From contig JAOARG010000064.1 of NCBI GenBank assembly GCA_025210655.1, positions 1-52,569 of the forward strand: a stretch of DNA of 52,569 nt, given 5' to 3'. The notes below the pieces were generated by a model. The model was not told the DNA's origin and searched no databases. It saw only the letters and a program-made list of their open reading frames with translations. This DNA comes from Bacillota bacterium (GTDB taxonomy: Bacteria > Bacillota > Clostridia > Peptostreptococcales > Acidaminobacteraceae). Of the stretch, positions 7,311 to 15,730 are shown in pieces. Numbering within the stretch: position 1 is the first letter of the stretch; the number at the start of each line of letters is the position of its first letter. Made by a program: the position numbers and the translations under genes.

Positions 7311-8522
7311 TTAGTATAGTCGTGATATTGAATATCCGTGTTCTAAAAGGCTGTCGATTAACTGTTCTATATGTTCATGTCCATTGGTTTCTACAGTAAC
7401 TTCAAGTTGAACATTTGTTAATCTAGTGGATGACTTAAATTTGTCATGATCCAGCTTTATAATATTGGCATTATTATCAGCTAGTGTCTGGGCTATTTTA
7501 ACCATTTCTCCAGGGATATCAGGTAGGTCTACTGTAAAGCAAAGGAGTCTTCCCCTAGATACAAGACCTTTGTTGATCATGGATGATATGGTTACAAGGT
7601 CTATGTTTCCACCACTTATAACTGAAACAATTTTTTTATCTTTTACATTTAATTTTTTAACAGCAGCTATGGAAAGTGCTCCGGAAGGCTCTGCTATAAG
7701 TTTGTGTTTTTCGATTAAGACTATCAGAGCATCCATAAGTTCGAAATCATCTACTGTGACTATTTCATCTACATAATCCTTAATAATAGAGTAAGTAAGT
7801 TTGCCTGGTTTTCTTACTGCAACTCCATCGGCTATGGTATCCACGCTTTTAAGATATGTTAAGCCTTTATTTTCAAGTGACATTTTCATTGCACAGGCTC
7901 CGGTAGGCTCTACACCAATTACTTTGATATTGGGATTCATTTCCTTAAGGGCAATTGCAATACCGGAAATAAGTCCTCCTCCACCTATTGGTACTATTAC
8001 ATAATCTACATCGGATAATTCCTCGTGGATTTCAAGGCCTATAGTGCCTTGTCCTGCAATAACATCAGGATTTTCAAAGGGGTGGACAAAAACATAGTCG
8101 TGTTCTTTTTGTAGTTCCTTGGCTTTTTCATATGCCTCATCATAAACCTTTCCACTAAGAACTACATTGGCTCCCAATTGTTTTGTGCCTTCTACTTTTA
8201 TGAAGGGAGTAAACTTGGGCATTACTATAGTAGCTTTAACACCTAATTCCTTAGCTGCGTAAGCTACTCCTTGGGCATGATTTCCTGCAGAAGAACATAT
8301 TAGTCCGTTTTTCCTATCTTCCTTGGAAAGATTCTTTATTGTGTTGTAGGCTCCACGGATTTTGAAAGCACCTGTTTTTTGTAAGTTTTCTGGTTTTAAG
8401 TAAATTTCATTTTCAAACTCATTGCTGAAAATATTACTGTATATCAGTTTTGTTGGATTTAGTACATCTTTTAGATTTTCCTGAGCTTTTTTTATATCAC
8501 TAATATTAGGCTTCTTATCCAT
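7311..8522 (-). CDS. ilvA: Threonine ammonia-lyase, copy 2
   Basis: A 403-residue paralogue of the downstream gene, with the same length and near-identical motifs: KTGAFKIRGAY, SSAGNHAQGVAYAAKELGV, GGGGLISGIAIALKE and a C-terminal ACT-like domain (VDLPDIPGEMVKI). The two proteins are alike along their whole length, and the amino-terminal 30 residues and the ACT region are the most divergent. The ATG follows AAAGGAGGTCCTT. Its leader has no T-box but a long hairpin with a U-run. The pair looks like a tandem duplication that kept the promoter sequence but diverged in leader control. One copy may be biosynthetic and the other catabolic (threonine fermentation); this is an inference. Confidence 0.92.
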   Translation of the reverse strand: MDKKPNISDIKKAQENLKDVLNPTKLIYSNIFSNEFENEIYLKPENLQKTGAFKIRGAYNTIKNLSKEDRKNGLICSSAGNHAQGVAYAAKELGVKATIVMPKFTPFIKVEGTKQLGANVVLSGKVYDEAYEKAKELQKEHDYVFVHPFENPDVIAGQGTIGLEIHEELSDVDYVIVPIGGGGLISGIAIALKEMNPNIKVIGVEPTGACAMKMSLENKGLTYLKSVDTIADGVAVRKPGKLTYSIIKDYVDEIVTVDDFELMDALIVLIEKHKLIAEPSGALSIAAVKKLNVKDKKIVSVISGGNIDLVTISSMINKGLVSRGRLLCFTVDLPDIPGEMVKIAQTLADNNANIIKLDHDKFKSSTRLTNVQLEVTVETNGHEHIEQLIDSLLEHGYSISRLY

Positions 8523-8542
8523 AAGGACCTCCTTTATAAAAG

Positions 8543-8612
8543 AAAAAAGGTATAGAATACTATATAACTATGCAATTTCTTTTCTTTAGAAAGAGTAGTT
8601 AGGATCTATACC
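8543..8612 (-). promoter_or_regulatory. Leader hairpin/attenuator upstream of ilvA copy 2
   Basis: On the minus strand, GGTATAGA (8612-8605) pairs with TCTATACC (8556-8549). A second helix, TAACTA with TAGTTA, lies further in, with an apical TTTCT...AGAAA-type helix. Six U residues follow directly (8548-8543), a dozen bases before the ribosome-binding site. It is a terminator-like element inside a leader of about 125 nt, so transcription attenuation is likely. No T-box motif or known riboswitch is recognisable. Confidence 0.6.
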
Positions 8613-8658
8613 GAAAGTTTGAATATGTGTTATATTGATATTTAATAAAATCAAGGAA

Positions 8659-8687
8659 ATAATAACAAAAATTATTTTGTTTGTCAA
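8659..8687 (-). promoter_or_regulatory. Promoter of ilvA copy 2
   Basis: On the minus strand, TTGACA (8687-8682), a 17-bp spacer and TATTAT (8664-8659). It has the same -35/-10 hexamers and spacing as the copy 1 promoter, and the following 40 bp are recognisably related. Confidence 0.8.
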
Positions 8688-8775
8688 TTGATTTAAGTTC
8701 TTATTTTAGGTTAAAGCTTTTGGAATTAGTGGTATAATAACCATAATAATATTAATATGATTCGGAGTGTTTGGG

Positions 8776-10440
8776 ATGGATAACAAATATATTTACGATT
8801 CTAAAACTATTGAAGAAAGTAAAGATATTTCACCTGAAAAAGTTGAAAGCATAGTAAAGGAATTAAATAGTGTTAAAAAAAGTATGAATCATGAAAAATA
8901 CCTGAAACTTGTGCTGGATGAGGCCAAGAAACTTAGGGTAAAAGGCATGCTTAATTTCTTTTATGATATACTTTTGGATCTTGATTCTAGGGTTTTAAAG
9001 GGTGTTAATCCACATGATATTTATGCCCTTAAAAATACTATAGGAACTATGTTTTATTATCAAAGTTCTTATGATCTTGCCCTTAAGTATTATATGGAGG
9101 GTTTAGATTATATAAGTATTCATGATGGGATAAAAAGAGGCTCAATATATAATAATCTTGGTGAGATATATAGGGAAATTAAGGAATATGAACACGCCCT
9201 ATTGTATTATTCTTGGGCTAAGGAATTATTTCAAGAGGAAGGAATGGAGTTTCATTATTCTGTAGTCAGTATGAACATGGCCCTTATCCTTATAAAGGAA
9301 GAAAAATATGATGGCGCTTTAGAATATGTAGAAAATACCCTAGAGATCCTTGATAAAGGCAATTATAATGTGAATTATGGAGATGCCCTATCTGTTAAGG
9401 GAAGAGTTTATTTTAAAATGGGAAGGGTTTTTGAAGCCAAAAAAATATATGAAAAGGCCCAGACTATTCTTGAGGAGTCAGAAAATACATATTATCTATT
9501 GAAACATTTATTAAACATGGGGGAAATGTATAGTTTTGAAGAGAAGTTTAGTGAGTGTTTAGATGTTTATGAAAGAGGACTAGATATCGCCAAGAAACTT
9601 AAAAATAATAGAATTGCTTCTGTGATAGAGAGAAGGGTTTCTGAAGTTTATGAGTATATGGGTGATTATAAAAGTGCATTGATGCATCATAAAGCATTTA
9701 ATGATTATAAGTCCCGTTATCTTGAGCAGAACCTTAAGTCAAGAATAAAAGGGCTGAATAAAGAATATGAAAAGAATCATAGCAAAATAGAGTTTGATAG
9801 TAGAGATCTAGAAAATCAGTTACTTAAACAGAAATCCCTTGAACTCAAAAGTATGAATGTATCCCTTATTAATGAAATTGCCATCAGGGAAAGAAGTCAT
9901 GTAAAGCTTAAGGAGACAAATGAGAGATTGATGAAGATATCAATGCTTGATGAACTTACTCAAATTCCAAATAGAAGATCATTTGTTGATAAGATGCTTG
10001 CCATAGGTAAGGATAGAAGTATCATCAATATAGGTCTTATAATGGTTGATATTGATCATTTTAAGAAGTTTAATGATTTTTATGGTCACAATGAAGGTGA
10101 TCAGGCCCTTGTTGAGGTTGCAAGGGTACTGAATAAGGTGGCAAATAGATTTAATGGTTTTGTAGCTAGACATGGTGGGGAAGAATTTGTTCTTATTTTC
10201 TGTAATGTGAATATCAATAGTTTAAGCAGTATTTTACAGGGGGTTAAGGATGAAATAATAGATCTCAGCATTCCCCATGAAAATGGTTCTGTTAATGGTA
10301 TATTAACCGTTAGTCAGGGGGCTTTTATAGCTAAAAATGGAATGATTTCTGTTGAAGAAATACTTGAGAAGGCAGATGAAGCTTTATATACTGCTAAGGG
10401 TAATGGAAGAAATAATTATGTAATTAATAATGAGCGGTAA
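8776..10440 (+). CDS. TPR-GGDEF diguanylate cyclase
   Basis: A 554-residue soluble protein predicted to make cyclic di-GMP. Residues 1-330 are tetratricopeptide-type helical repeats (for example ALLYYSWAKELF and AKKIYEKAQTIL). A coiled coil covers about 330-390, and the GGDEF domain about 390-552 includes DELTQIPNRRSF, MVDIDHFKKFND and the active loop HGGEEF (GGEEF 467-471). The position of the inhibitory I-site reads RFNG instead of RxxD, so product feedback through that site is not expected. A GTG at 8767 is in frame, but GGAGTG lies at the right distance from ATG 8776. A -10 TATAAT lies at 8733-8738. The PilZ gene follows, suggesting a sender-receiver pair. Confidence 0.93.
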   Translation: MDNKYIYDSKTIEESKDISPEKVESIVKELNSVKKSMNHEKYLKLVLDEAKKLRVKGMLNFFYDILLDLDSRVLKGVNPHDIYALKNTIGTMFYYQSSYDLALKYYMEGLDYISIHDGIKRGSIYNNLGEIYREIKEYEHALLYYSWAKELFQEEGMEFHYSVVSMNMALILIKEEKYDGALEYVENTLEILDKGNYNVNYGDALSVKGRVYFKMGRVFEAKKIYEKAQTILEESENTYYLLKHLLNMGEMYSFEEKFSECLDVYERGLDIAKKLKNNRIASVIERRVSEVYEYMGDYKSALMHHKAFNDYKSRYLEQNLKSRIKGLNKEYEKNHSKIEFDSRDLENQLLKQKSLELKSMNVSLINEIAIRERSHVKLKETNERLMKISMLDELTQIPNRRSFVDKMLAIGKDRSIINIGLIMVDIDHFKKFNDFYGHNEGDQALVEVARVLNKVANRFNGFVARHGGEEFVLIFCNVNINSLSSILQGVKDEIIDLSIPHENGSVNGILTVSQGAFIAKNGMISVEEILEKADEALYTAKGNGRNNYVINNER

Positions 10441-10510
10441 TTTCATTGTTTTGTATATATAAAATATGTTAGAATCATATGTGAATACAATTGGCATCGG
10501 AGTGATATTA

Positions 10511-11164
10511 TTGAAGAGTTTAGAAGATATAGTTGACAGAAGTAGAAAGATTACTATTGAATATGGTTCTGCAGATAAGAAACTTTCATTGAAATCTGAA
10601 ATTGCTGAAATGGGAGAGGATGAAATGTACATCTATATACCTATTCATAAGGGCAAATATTTTTTGATGAATAAGTTGAAAAAATTAAAAATGATATATG
10701 TGAATAGCAAGAAGAATGTATATTCCATAACGGGTAAGATAGACGGGATGTTTAAAGTAGATGGCATTCCATGCTATAAAATAATTGATATAGAAGAAAA
10801 AATGAAGGTGCAAAGAAGAAATTTCTTTAGATTTCCTTTGTTAATAGATGGAGAGGCTGTTGTTGAAGAAGCTCTAGAGTCTTTAGTTGTAAAGGATTTA
10901 AGTGCTGGTGGCCTTTGTGGAATAATAAAGAAAACTGTTGATGTAGGTTCTGAAATAAGTGTTATGCTGCCAATGGGGAGTAGAATGCTTAATCTTCAAA
11001 GTGAAGTTCTTAGTTGTAATTTAATGAAAGATTCTTTGTATAAGCATTTGATTAGATTGAAATTTATTGATATTACTGATTCTGAAAGGAAAATAATATT
11101 AAATAGGCTTTTCGAAGAACAAAGAAAGATGAAGAGAAAAGGCTTGGAAAGTAGGATGGGATGA
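10511..11164 (+). CDS. PilZ domain c-di-GMP-binding protein (YcgR/YpfA type)
   Basis: A 217-residue protein with an N-terminal beta-rich YcgR-N-like region (about 1-85) and a PilZ domain. The c-di-GMP signature is visible as RRNFFR (about 102-107) and DLSAGG (about 129-134). I chose TTG 10511 because GGAGTGA lies six bases upstream; the ATG at 10466 has no ribosome-binding site and would add 15 residues. It sits 70 bp after a diguanylate cyclase gene and overlaps the next gene by ATGA, so the three may form an operon. Homologues brake flagella or control exopolysaccharide. No flagellar gene is visible here, so the target is open. Confidence 0.88.
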   Translation: MKSLEDIVDRSRKITIEYGSADKKLSLKSEIAEMGEDEMYIYIPIHKGKYFLMNKLKKLKMIYVNSKKNVYSITGKIDGMFKVDGIPCYKIIDIEEKMKVQRRNFFRFPLLIDGEAVVEEALESLVVKDLSAGGLCGIIKKTVDVGSEISVMLPMGSRMLNLQSEVLSCNLMKDSLYKHLIRLKFIDITDSERKIILNRLFEEQRKMKRKGLESRMG

Positions 11165-11640
11165 AAAGGCTTATAGCAGTTCTAGTGATACTTTTGATTT
11201 TGGCTACAGCTCTTTTTGTAGCAATATTTATTGAATTAACTGATAAAAAGGTTGTAAGGCCTAAAACTGAAATTTCCATAGAAGAGGAAGTAGTAGAAAT
11301 AACAAGGGATAAGAAAGATAAGATTGAGGAGTATGTTAGGTATAATTTAAAGATACTTGAGATAGAAGATGTTCATGAAATTGTTTATCCAGGATTAAAA
11401 AAAGCTATTTCTGAGGGAAATACGAAGGAAGAACAGTTTGAAATAATAAATGATCATGTAAGAAAAGGAATTGTTAAAGCATCCCTAGGAAAGATTGATG
11501 AAGAGTATAAAAGATACTCGGATCAAATTGAGTATGATTTTTTTGAAGAAATCCTTGATGAAGTTAATTTTGAAGAGATGATTGATTTTATGATTAGATA
11601 TGAATATCAGATTTTAAAAGATGAAAATCTTCTTCAGTAA
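11161..11640 (+). CDS. Membrane-anchored hypothetical protein
   Basis: A 159-residue protein with one N-terminal transmembrane helix (residues 4-24, LIAVLVILLILATALFVAIF), followed by a highly charged, Glu/Lys-rich helical domain outside the membrane. I recognise no family. The ATG overlaps the PilZ stop codon (ATGA), so it is translationally coupled to the c-di-GMP receptor and may work with it. No catalytic motif or cysteine is present. Confidence 0.65.
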   Translation: MKRLIAVLVILLILATALFVAIFIELTDKKVVRPKTEISIEEEVVEITRDKKDKIEEYVRYNLKILEIEDVHEIVYPGLKKAISEGNTKEEQFEIINDHVRKGIVKASLGKIDEEYKRYSDQIEYDFFEEILDEVNFEEMIDFMIRYEYQILKDENLLQ

Positions 11641-12019
11641 TAGGGTCTCTTGTAAGTAAATAATAAATGTAATTTGAGATGTATTGGTGTTTTTTCTTTC
11701 AACAATGGGAGCTTAATATGTCTTGTGGCTATTATATGATTAAATATACTTGTTAATAGTTGATAAATAAGAGGATTTGAAGCTTAAACAAAAAGAAAAA
11801 AGATTAAGAATATTCCGACAATTAACCCTCTAGCTGTTGTCCTTGGAGGGTTCTATCTAAAGGTCAAATTATCAGAAAATTCAAACTATGGCTTTTTTTC
11901 TTGTTATACAAAAAAAATTGGTGTATTATAATCAAGTCAAAAAACATTGGGTTATGTTTTTGGTAAAACCAAAGATATAACCTTTAAATTTTGTTTGAAA
12001 ATAAGATGGGTGGATCAAC
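11641..12019 (+). other. 379-bp intergenic region with a 5' UTR hairpin
   Basis: No gene is seen. Two structured stretches stand out: AACCCTC (11824-11830) pairing with GAGGGTT (11846-11852) without a T-run, and a stronger hairpin near the next gene. A -10 TATAAT lies at 11927-11932 with no clear -35. I looked for c-di-GMP riboswitch core sequences, because of the neighbouring c-di-GMP genes, and found none. Confidence 0.5.
11950..11982 (+). promoter_or_regulatory. 5' UTR stem-loop upstream of the secreted protein gene
   Basis: GGTTAT (11950-11955) pairs with ATAACC (11977-11982), and TTTGGT (11959-11964) pairs with ACCAAA (11968-11973) across a symmetric 3x3 internal loop. It lies downstream of the likely -10 and 37 bp before the start codon, with no U-run. 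A transcript-stability or protein-binding role is possible. Confidence 0.45.
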
Positions 12020-12865
12020 ATGAGAAAGATATTAAGTGTTCTTCTTTTGCTTCTCCTTATAAACAGTTCGGTTTCTTTTGGACAGTTCAGAATTCCTTAT
12101 GGTGGAAAATTATTATCAAGTTTTGATTCTAATATTGAACTTCAGGAACTAAGGGAGTATATAATAAAGAACATCTATAATCTGGATGTGGAGAAGGCAT
12201 CTGGCACAGTATATAAATATATACTGCTTATGAGGCATGAAAAGCCAGAATTAGAAAAAGAAATTAACTCTTATCTAGAGAATAAAAATATAAGAATTGA
12301 TATCAGTAAAATTAGCGGTGAAAATCTGGATATGATTACTGATAGGGATTTGAAATTAAAATTAAATGAAATTATTCAGGATGGATACTATATCTGTGAG
12401 AAGGAAAATAAACTTTTCTTACAAATCGATTATGGAAAATTGTCGGGCTACAGCTATTATTTGGACAATGAGCTAAACAATTATATTGAGATTTTTAGCA
12501 ATGAATGTATAAGACCCTCTTGGGAATGTGGAAGTTTTTCTATCTCTGAATACGAATTCGCTTCTAGACTTATTGAAGAATATGAGTTTTATAGATCATC
12601 AATGAAATATTGTGATGGGGAACTTAAATCATTAATAAATTCTAGATTAAATATGTTGAATAAGGGATTATCAAATTATCCTTTAACAAATAAAGATGGC
12701 TACTTAAATGAATATTATTACAATGTATATATGGCTTTAGGCACTTCAAACCAAAGTGGAGAGTTAAGAAACTTTGGTTTGGATGTCCTCTATTTATTAA
12801 ATATAAATAATAGAAAGTATGACGAAAAGATTGATGCCGTGTACAAGGAAATTTATTTGAAGTAG
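12020..12865 (+). CDS. Secreted hypothetical protein
   Basis: A 281-residue protein with a clear signal peptide (basic MRK, then a Leu-rich core to about residue 16, and likely cleavage near VSFG-Q). The mature part is charged and helix-rich with several Tyr-rich stretches and three cysteines (ICEK, NECIRP, WECGS). I recognise no family. The ATG follows GATGGGTGGATC. It lies 29 bp before the lytic transglycosylase gene in the same direction and is possibly cotranscribed, which suggests an envelope role. The function is unknown. Confidence 0.7.
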   Translation: MRKILSVLLLLLLINSSVSFGQFRIPYGGKLLSSFDSNIELQELREYIIKNIYNLDVEKASGTVYKYILLMRHEKPELEKEINSYLENKNIRIDISKISGENLDMITDRDLKLKLNEIIQDGYYICEKENKLFLQIDYGKLSGYSYYLDNELNNYIEIFSNECIRPSWECGSFSISEYEFASRLIEEYEFYRSSMKYCDGELKSLINSRLNMLNKGLSNYPLTNKDGYLNEYYYNVYMALGTSNQSGELRNFGLDVLYLLNINNRKYDEKIDAVYKEIYLK

Positions 12866-12894
12866 ATCATCAGATATCAGAAAGGTGATAGAAG

Positions 12895-13578
12895 ATGGAC
12901 ATAATGAATAAGAAGGTAATTATTCCTTCTATGCTAATATTGGCTCTAGTGGTCTGTATAGTAAGTTTTACTAGATTGGAAGCCAATGTTGTTGTAGGAG
13001 AAGAAGTACAGGTAGTAGAAAAGATTGAACTTGTTAGTGATGAAGAAGTTACTAGTGAAATTATGGCAAGACCTCTTGAGGCAGAACAGCAGGTAGAAAT
13101 TGATAGTGATGAGATGAAGGCTCTTGAAATAGCTGAAACAACTCCGCTTGATGTTGAAACTGCAAGGATTATAGTTGATTATTCTAATCAATTTGAAATC
13201 AATACTTCATTGATACTGGCGATTATAGATCTTGAAAGTAACTTTAAGCAATACGAAGTTGGTGGAGCTAAGGATAGGGGATATATGCAAATCATCCCTG
13301 GGACTGAAAAATGGCTTGCTAATGAATATGGTCATAAGATTGGTATTGAGTATGATCCGGAAAGAATATTCGATGCTGAGTACAATATAGGCTTAGGAGT
13401 CATATATATTGATTTACTTCAAAATGCCTATGGTAATAACTACAGTAGAATCTTATCAGAGTATAATAGAGGACCTTATTCTCTAAAAAAATACTATGAA
13501 AAGAATAAGACATATTCAACTAAATATTCCAAGGTTGTTTTAAGCAGGGAGAAAAAATATCTTGCTCTAAATGACTAG
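12895..13578 (+). CDS. Membrane-anchored SLT lytic transglycosylase
   Basis: A 227-residue protein with an N-terminal signal anchor (about 8-26), an acidic linker (30-85) and an SLT/lysozyme-like domain (about 90-220). The catalytic glutamate is E114 in IIDLESNF, followed by the family's GYMQIIPGT (129-137) and the YNRG (about 200) substrate-site motif. It cleaves peptidoglycan glycan strands outside the membrane. The ATG at 12895 follows GAAAGGTGATAG. It is the last gene of the rightward run that starts near 12020 and ends in a strong terminator shared with the convergent gene. Confidence 0.9.
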   Translation: MDIMNKKVIIPSMLILALVVCIVSFTRLEANVVVGEEVQVVEKIELVSDEEVTSEIMARPLEAEQQVEIDSDEMKALEIAETTPLDVETARIIVDYSNQFEINTSLILAIIDLESNFKQYEVGGAKDRGYMQIIPGTEKWLANEYGHKIGIEYDPERIFDAEYNIGLGVIYIDLLQNAYGNNYSRILSEYNRGPYSLKKYYEKNKTYSTKYSKVVLSREKKYLALND

Positions 13579-13589
13579 ATTAAATAAAT

Positions 13590-13630
13590 AAAACCTCTCA
13601 GTATTTTATTACTGAGGGGTTTTATTTTTT
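13590..13630. terminator. Bidirectional terminator between convergent genes
   Basis: AAAACCTCTCAGTA (13590-13603) pairs with TACTGAGGGGTTTT (13610-13623), with T-runs on both strands. The stop codon of the minus-strand gene lies inside the hairpin at 13609. Confidence 0.88.
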
Positions 13631-14094
13631 TTGTATTGGCTTTTTAAAATAATATCCCACATATTAGATCCAATGCCATAATTATAAGAATAGTAAATAT
13701 GGTGAATTCTATGGTGCTCTTTTAAATGAAGGAATATTTTGTTTTTTTCAATGAATTTACCAGAAGGTTTATGATAAAGGTAGTGTGAATATTCTACCCA
13801 GAATATATATAATGCACCAACAATTATTGCTAGTAAACTATATGAAAAACTTGAATTTATATATATGAGTAAGCTGTAGAGAATTGTAGGTATCGCTGTA
13901 ACAATATTGTATGACATTGCTGAGAGTATATCCTTAGGGTTGCTTTGTGGATTGGAGAATGTTTCTTTTCCATTAAAAATAGTATGATGAAACCTTATAT
14001 GATCATGGCCTGAATCTTTATGAAGATATATTTTGTGAAGAAGATATTCTGTCAAAGCAGATATCATTAGTGATGTAATTCCTATTATTAACAA
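13609..14094 (-). CDS. Fatty acid hydroxylase/sterol desaturase superfamily membrane protein
   Basis: A protein of about 161 residues with hydrophobic helices and the histidine-box pattern of the di-iron membrane hydroxylase superfamily: TEYLLHK..LH, HDHIRFHH, EYSHYLYH and HLKEHHRIHH. These enzymes usually need O2, which is notable in an apparently anaerobic genome, so the substrate and reaction are uncertain. The open frame extends to TTG 14112. I prefer TTG 14094 because GAAGGGTG then lies at a good distance; the alternative adds six residues. It is monocistronic, converging on the transglycosylase gene. Confidence 0.78.
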   Translation of the reverse strand: MLIIGITSLMISALTEYLLHKIYLHKDSGHDHIRFHHTIFNGKETFSNPQSNPKDILSAMSYNIVTAIPTILYSLLIYINSSFSYSLLAIIVGALYIFWVEYSHYLYHKPSGKFIEKNKIFLHLKEHHRIHHIYYSYNYGIGSNMWDIILKSQYKKNKTPQ

Positions 14095-14292
14095 GTAAAA
14101 CACACCCTTCAATTATTTTTCTTTTATACTTCAAGTATATATTAAGAAGAGGCTTAATTCCATATAAATGATGCTATATGAAATTCTTTTATATTTCAGT
14201 TGTTTGCCTATGTATTTATGGGTATCTAGATATTGATATGATTATTCGAAAAAGGAAGAAATCGAGGATATTTTAAGAATAAGGAGAAGAAT

Positions 14293-15687
14293 ATGTATGA
14301 TCTTGTTGTCATTGGTGGGGGAGGAGCAGGATTAACTGCTGCTTTAACAGCTAATGGTTTTGGAAAAAAGGTAGCAATAGTTGAAAAAAGGAAACTAGGT
14401 GGGGAATGTACCTGGTCTGGTTGTATACCTTCAAAAACTCTAATTAAGTCTGCCAAGATTATGTGGGACTGTAAAAGTTCAGAGAAGTATGGTTTGACAG
14501 TTGAAGAAAGATTGCTAGATGAAAAAGTATTTGAAAAAATAAGTAGTGTAAGGGAAAGTGTTTATGCCCACGAATCACCTGACAAGTTAAGAGCTATAGG
14601 TATTGATGTTATCTTAGGTGAAGGTTCCTTTATTAATGAGAATAGTATAAAGGTTGAAGATCAGGTAATAGAGTCGAAAAAGTTTATTCTTTCAATAGGT
14701 ACTGCCCCAATGGTTCCTGCCATAGAGGGAATAGAGGATATTGATTACCTTACAAATGAAAGTATTTTTGAACTTGAAAATATACCAGATTCCCTAATAA
14801 TTGTAGGTTCTGGTGCTATAGGTGTAGAACTTGCCCAAGCATTTAACCGTTTAGGAACAAAGGTTATGTTGGTTCATAGAAGAGAATATCTTTTAAAGAC
14901 AGAAGACATTGACGTAAGAAAACTAATTACTGATAAGCTTTGTATGGAAGGGGTAGAGGTTTATAGTAATAAAGTCCCTTTTAAATTAATAAATGAAGGT
15001 AAAAAAATAATAATGAAGTTTACCGATGAAGATCAAATTGTAGGTGATAAAATTCTTTTTGCTACAGGTAGAAGGATTGCTTATGATGGATTAAAACTTG
15101 AAAATGCAGGGGTTAAATACTCGGGCAAGGGTATCGAAGTGGACAATAAACTTAGAAGCACTAATCACAACATTTATGCTTGTGGTGATTGTGTAGGACC
15201 CTATAAGTTTTCCCATATGGCTGAATATCAAGGAAGGATTGCTGCGATGAACAGTATTTTTCCGAGGATATTAAGCAAAAAGATTGATTATGATGTTGTT
15301 CCATGGGTTATATTTACTGATCCGGAAATAGCACATGTTGGGAAGACTGTTGAAGAAGTGGAGAAGTCAGGGATAAGCCATAAGATATTCATTGAAGAAT
15401 TTTCTGAACTTGATAGGGGAGTTACAGATGGTGTTACTAGTGGATTTCTTAAGGTAATACTTGATAGAAATAACTATATCCTTGGGGCCCATATTATTGG
15501 ACCGAGGGCAGGGGAAATAATACACATACTTGTAATGATGATGAATGAAGGAATTAAGTTTACTAAACTGAAAGATCAAATATTTGCCTACCCATCTTAC
15601 AGTGACATATTAAGAAAGATGGCTAAAAGAGTTTATTTAAAAGAAATACTAAATAATCCTATAGTAAAAATTTTAAAAAAGGATTGA
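14293..15687 (+). CDS. MerA-like FAD-dependent pyridine nucleotide-disulfide oxidoreductase
   Basis: A 464-residue flavoprotein. It has an N-terminal FAD fold (VVIGGGGAGLTAA), a redox disulfide in GGECTWSGCIPSK (C-x4-C), a central NAD(P)H fold (IVGSGAIGVELA), the FAD-closing ATGR and ACGDC, and a C-terminal dimerisation domain. In dihydrolipoamide dehydrogenase a conserved HPT...E forms the active-site dyad. Here the equivalent reads AYPSYSD, so both dyad residues differ, which is closer to mercuric-reductase-like members. The metal-binding C-terminal Cys pair of MerA is absent. The substrate is unknown. The ATG follows AAGGAGAAG. It is monocistronic with a good terminator. Confidence 0.88.
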   Translation: MYDLVVIGGGGAGLTAALTANGFGKKVAIVEKRKLGGECTWSGCIPSKTLIKSAKIMWDCKSSEKYGLTVEERLLDEKVFEKISSVRESVYAHESPDKLRAIGIDVILGEGSFINENSIKVEDQVIESKKFILSIGTAPMVPAIEGIEDIDYLTNESIFELENIPDSLIIVGSGAIGVELAQAFNRLGTKVMLVHRREYLLKTEDIDVRKLITDKLCMEGVEVYSNKVPFKLINEGKKIIMKFTDEDQIVGDKILFATGRRIAYDGLKLENAGVKYSGKGIEVDNKLRSTNHNIYACGDCVGPYKFSHMAEYQGRIAAMNSIFPRILSKKIDYDVVPWVIFTDPEIAHVGKTVEEVEKSGISHKIFIEEFSELDRGVTDGVTSGFLKVILDRNNYILGAHIIGPRAGEIIHILVMMMNEGIKFTKLKDQIFAYPSYSDILRKMAKRVYLKEILNNPIVKILKKD

Positions 15688-15695
15688 TGTAAGAT

Positions 15696-15730
15696 ATAAA
15701 GGGATGTCGTAATGACATCCCTTTATTGTT
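15696..15730 (+). terminator. Rho-independent terminator after the flavoprotein gene
   Basis: ATAAAGGGATGTC (15696-15708) pairs perfectly with GACATCCCTTTAT (15714-15726) around a five-base loop, followed by TGTTTTT. Confidence 0.85.

Noticed and set aside
8580..8658. Possible Ile/Leu/Thr-rich leader peptide from TTG in the ilvA copy 2 leader (minus strand)
   Set aside because: The TTG would lie at the transcription start with no ribosome-binding site, and Ile codons are expected by chance in such AT-rich sequence.
11641..12019. c-di-GMP riboswitch in the gap between c-di-GMP genes and the secreted protein gene
   Set aside because: I searched for GEMM-type core sequences and found none; only simple hairpins are present.
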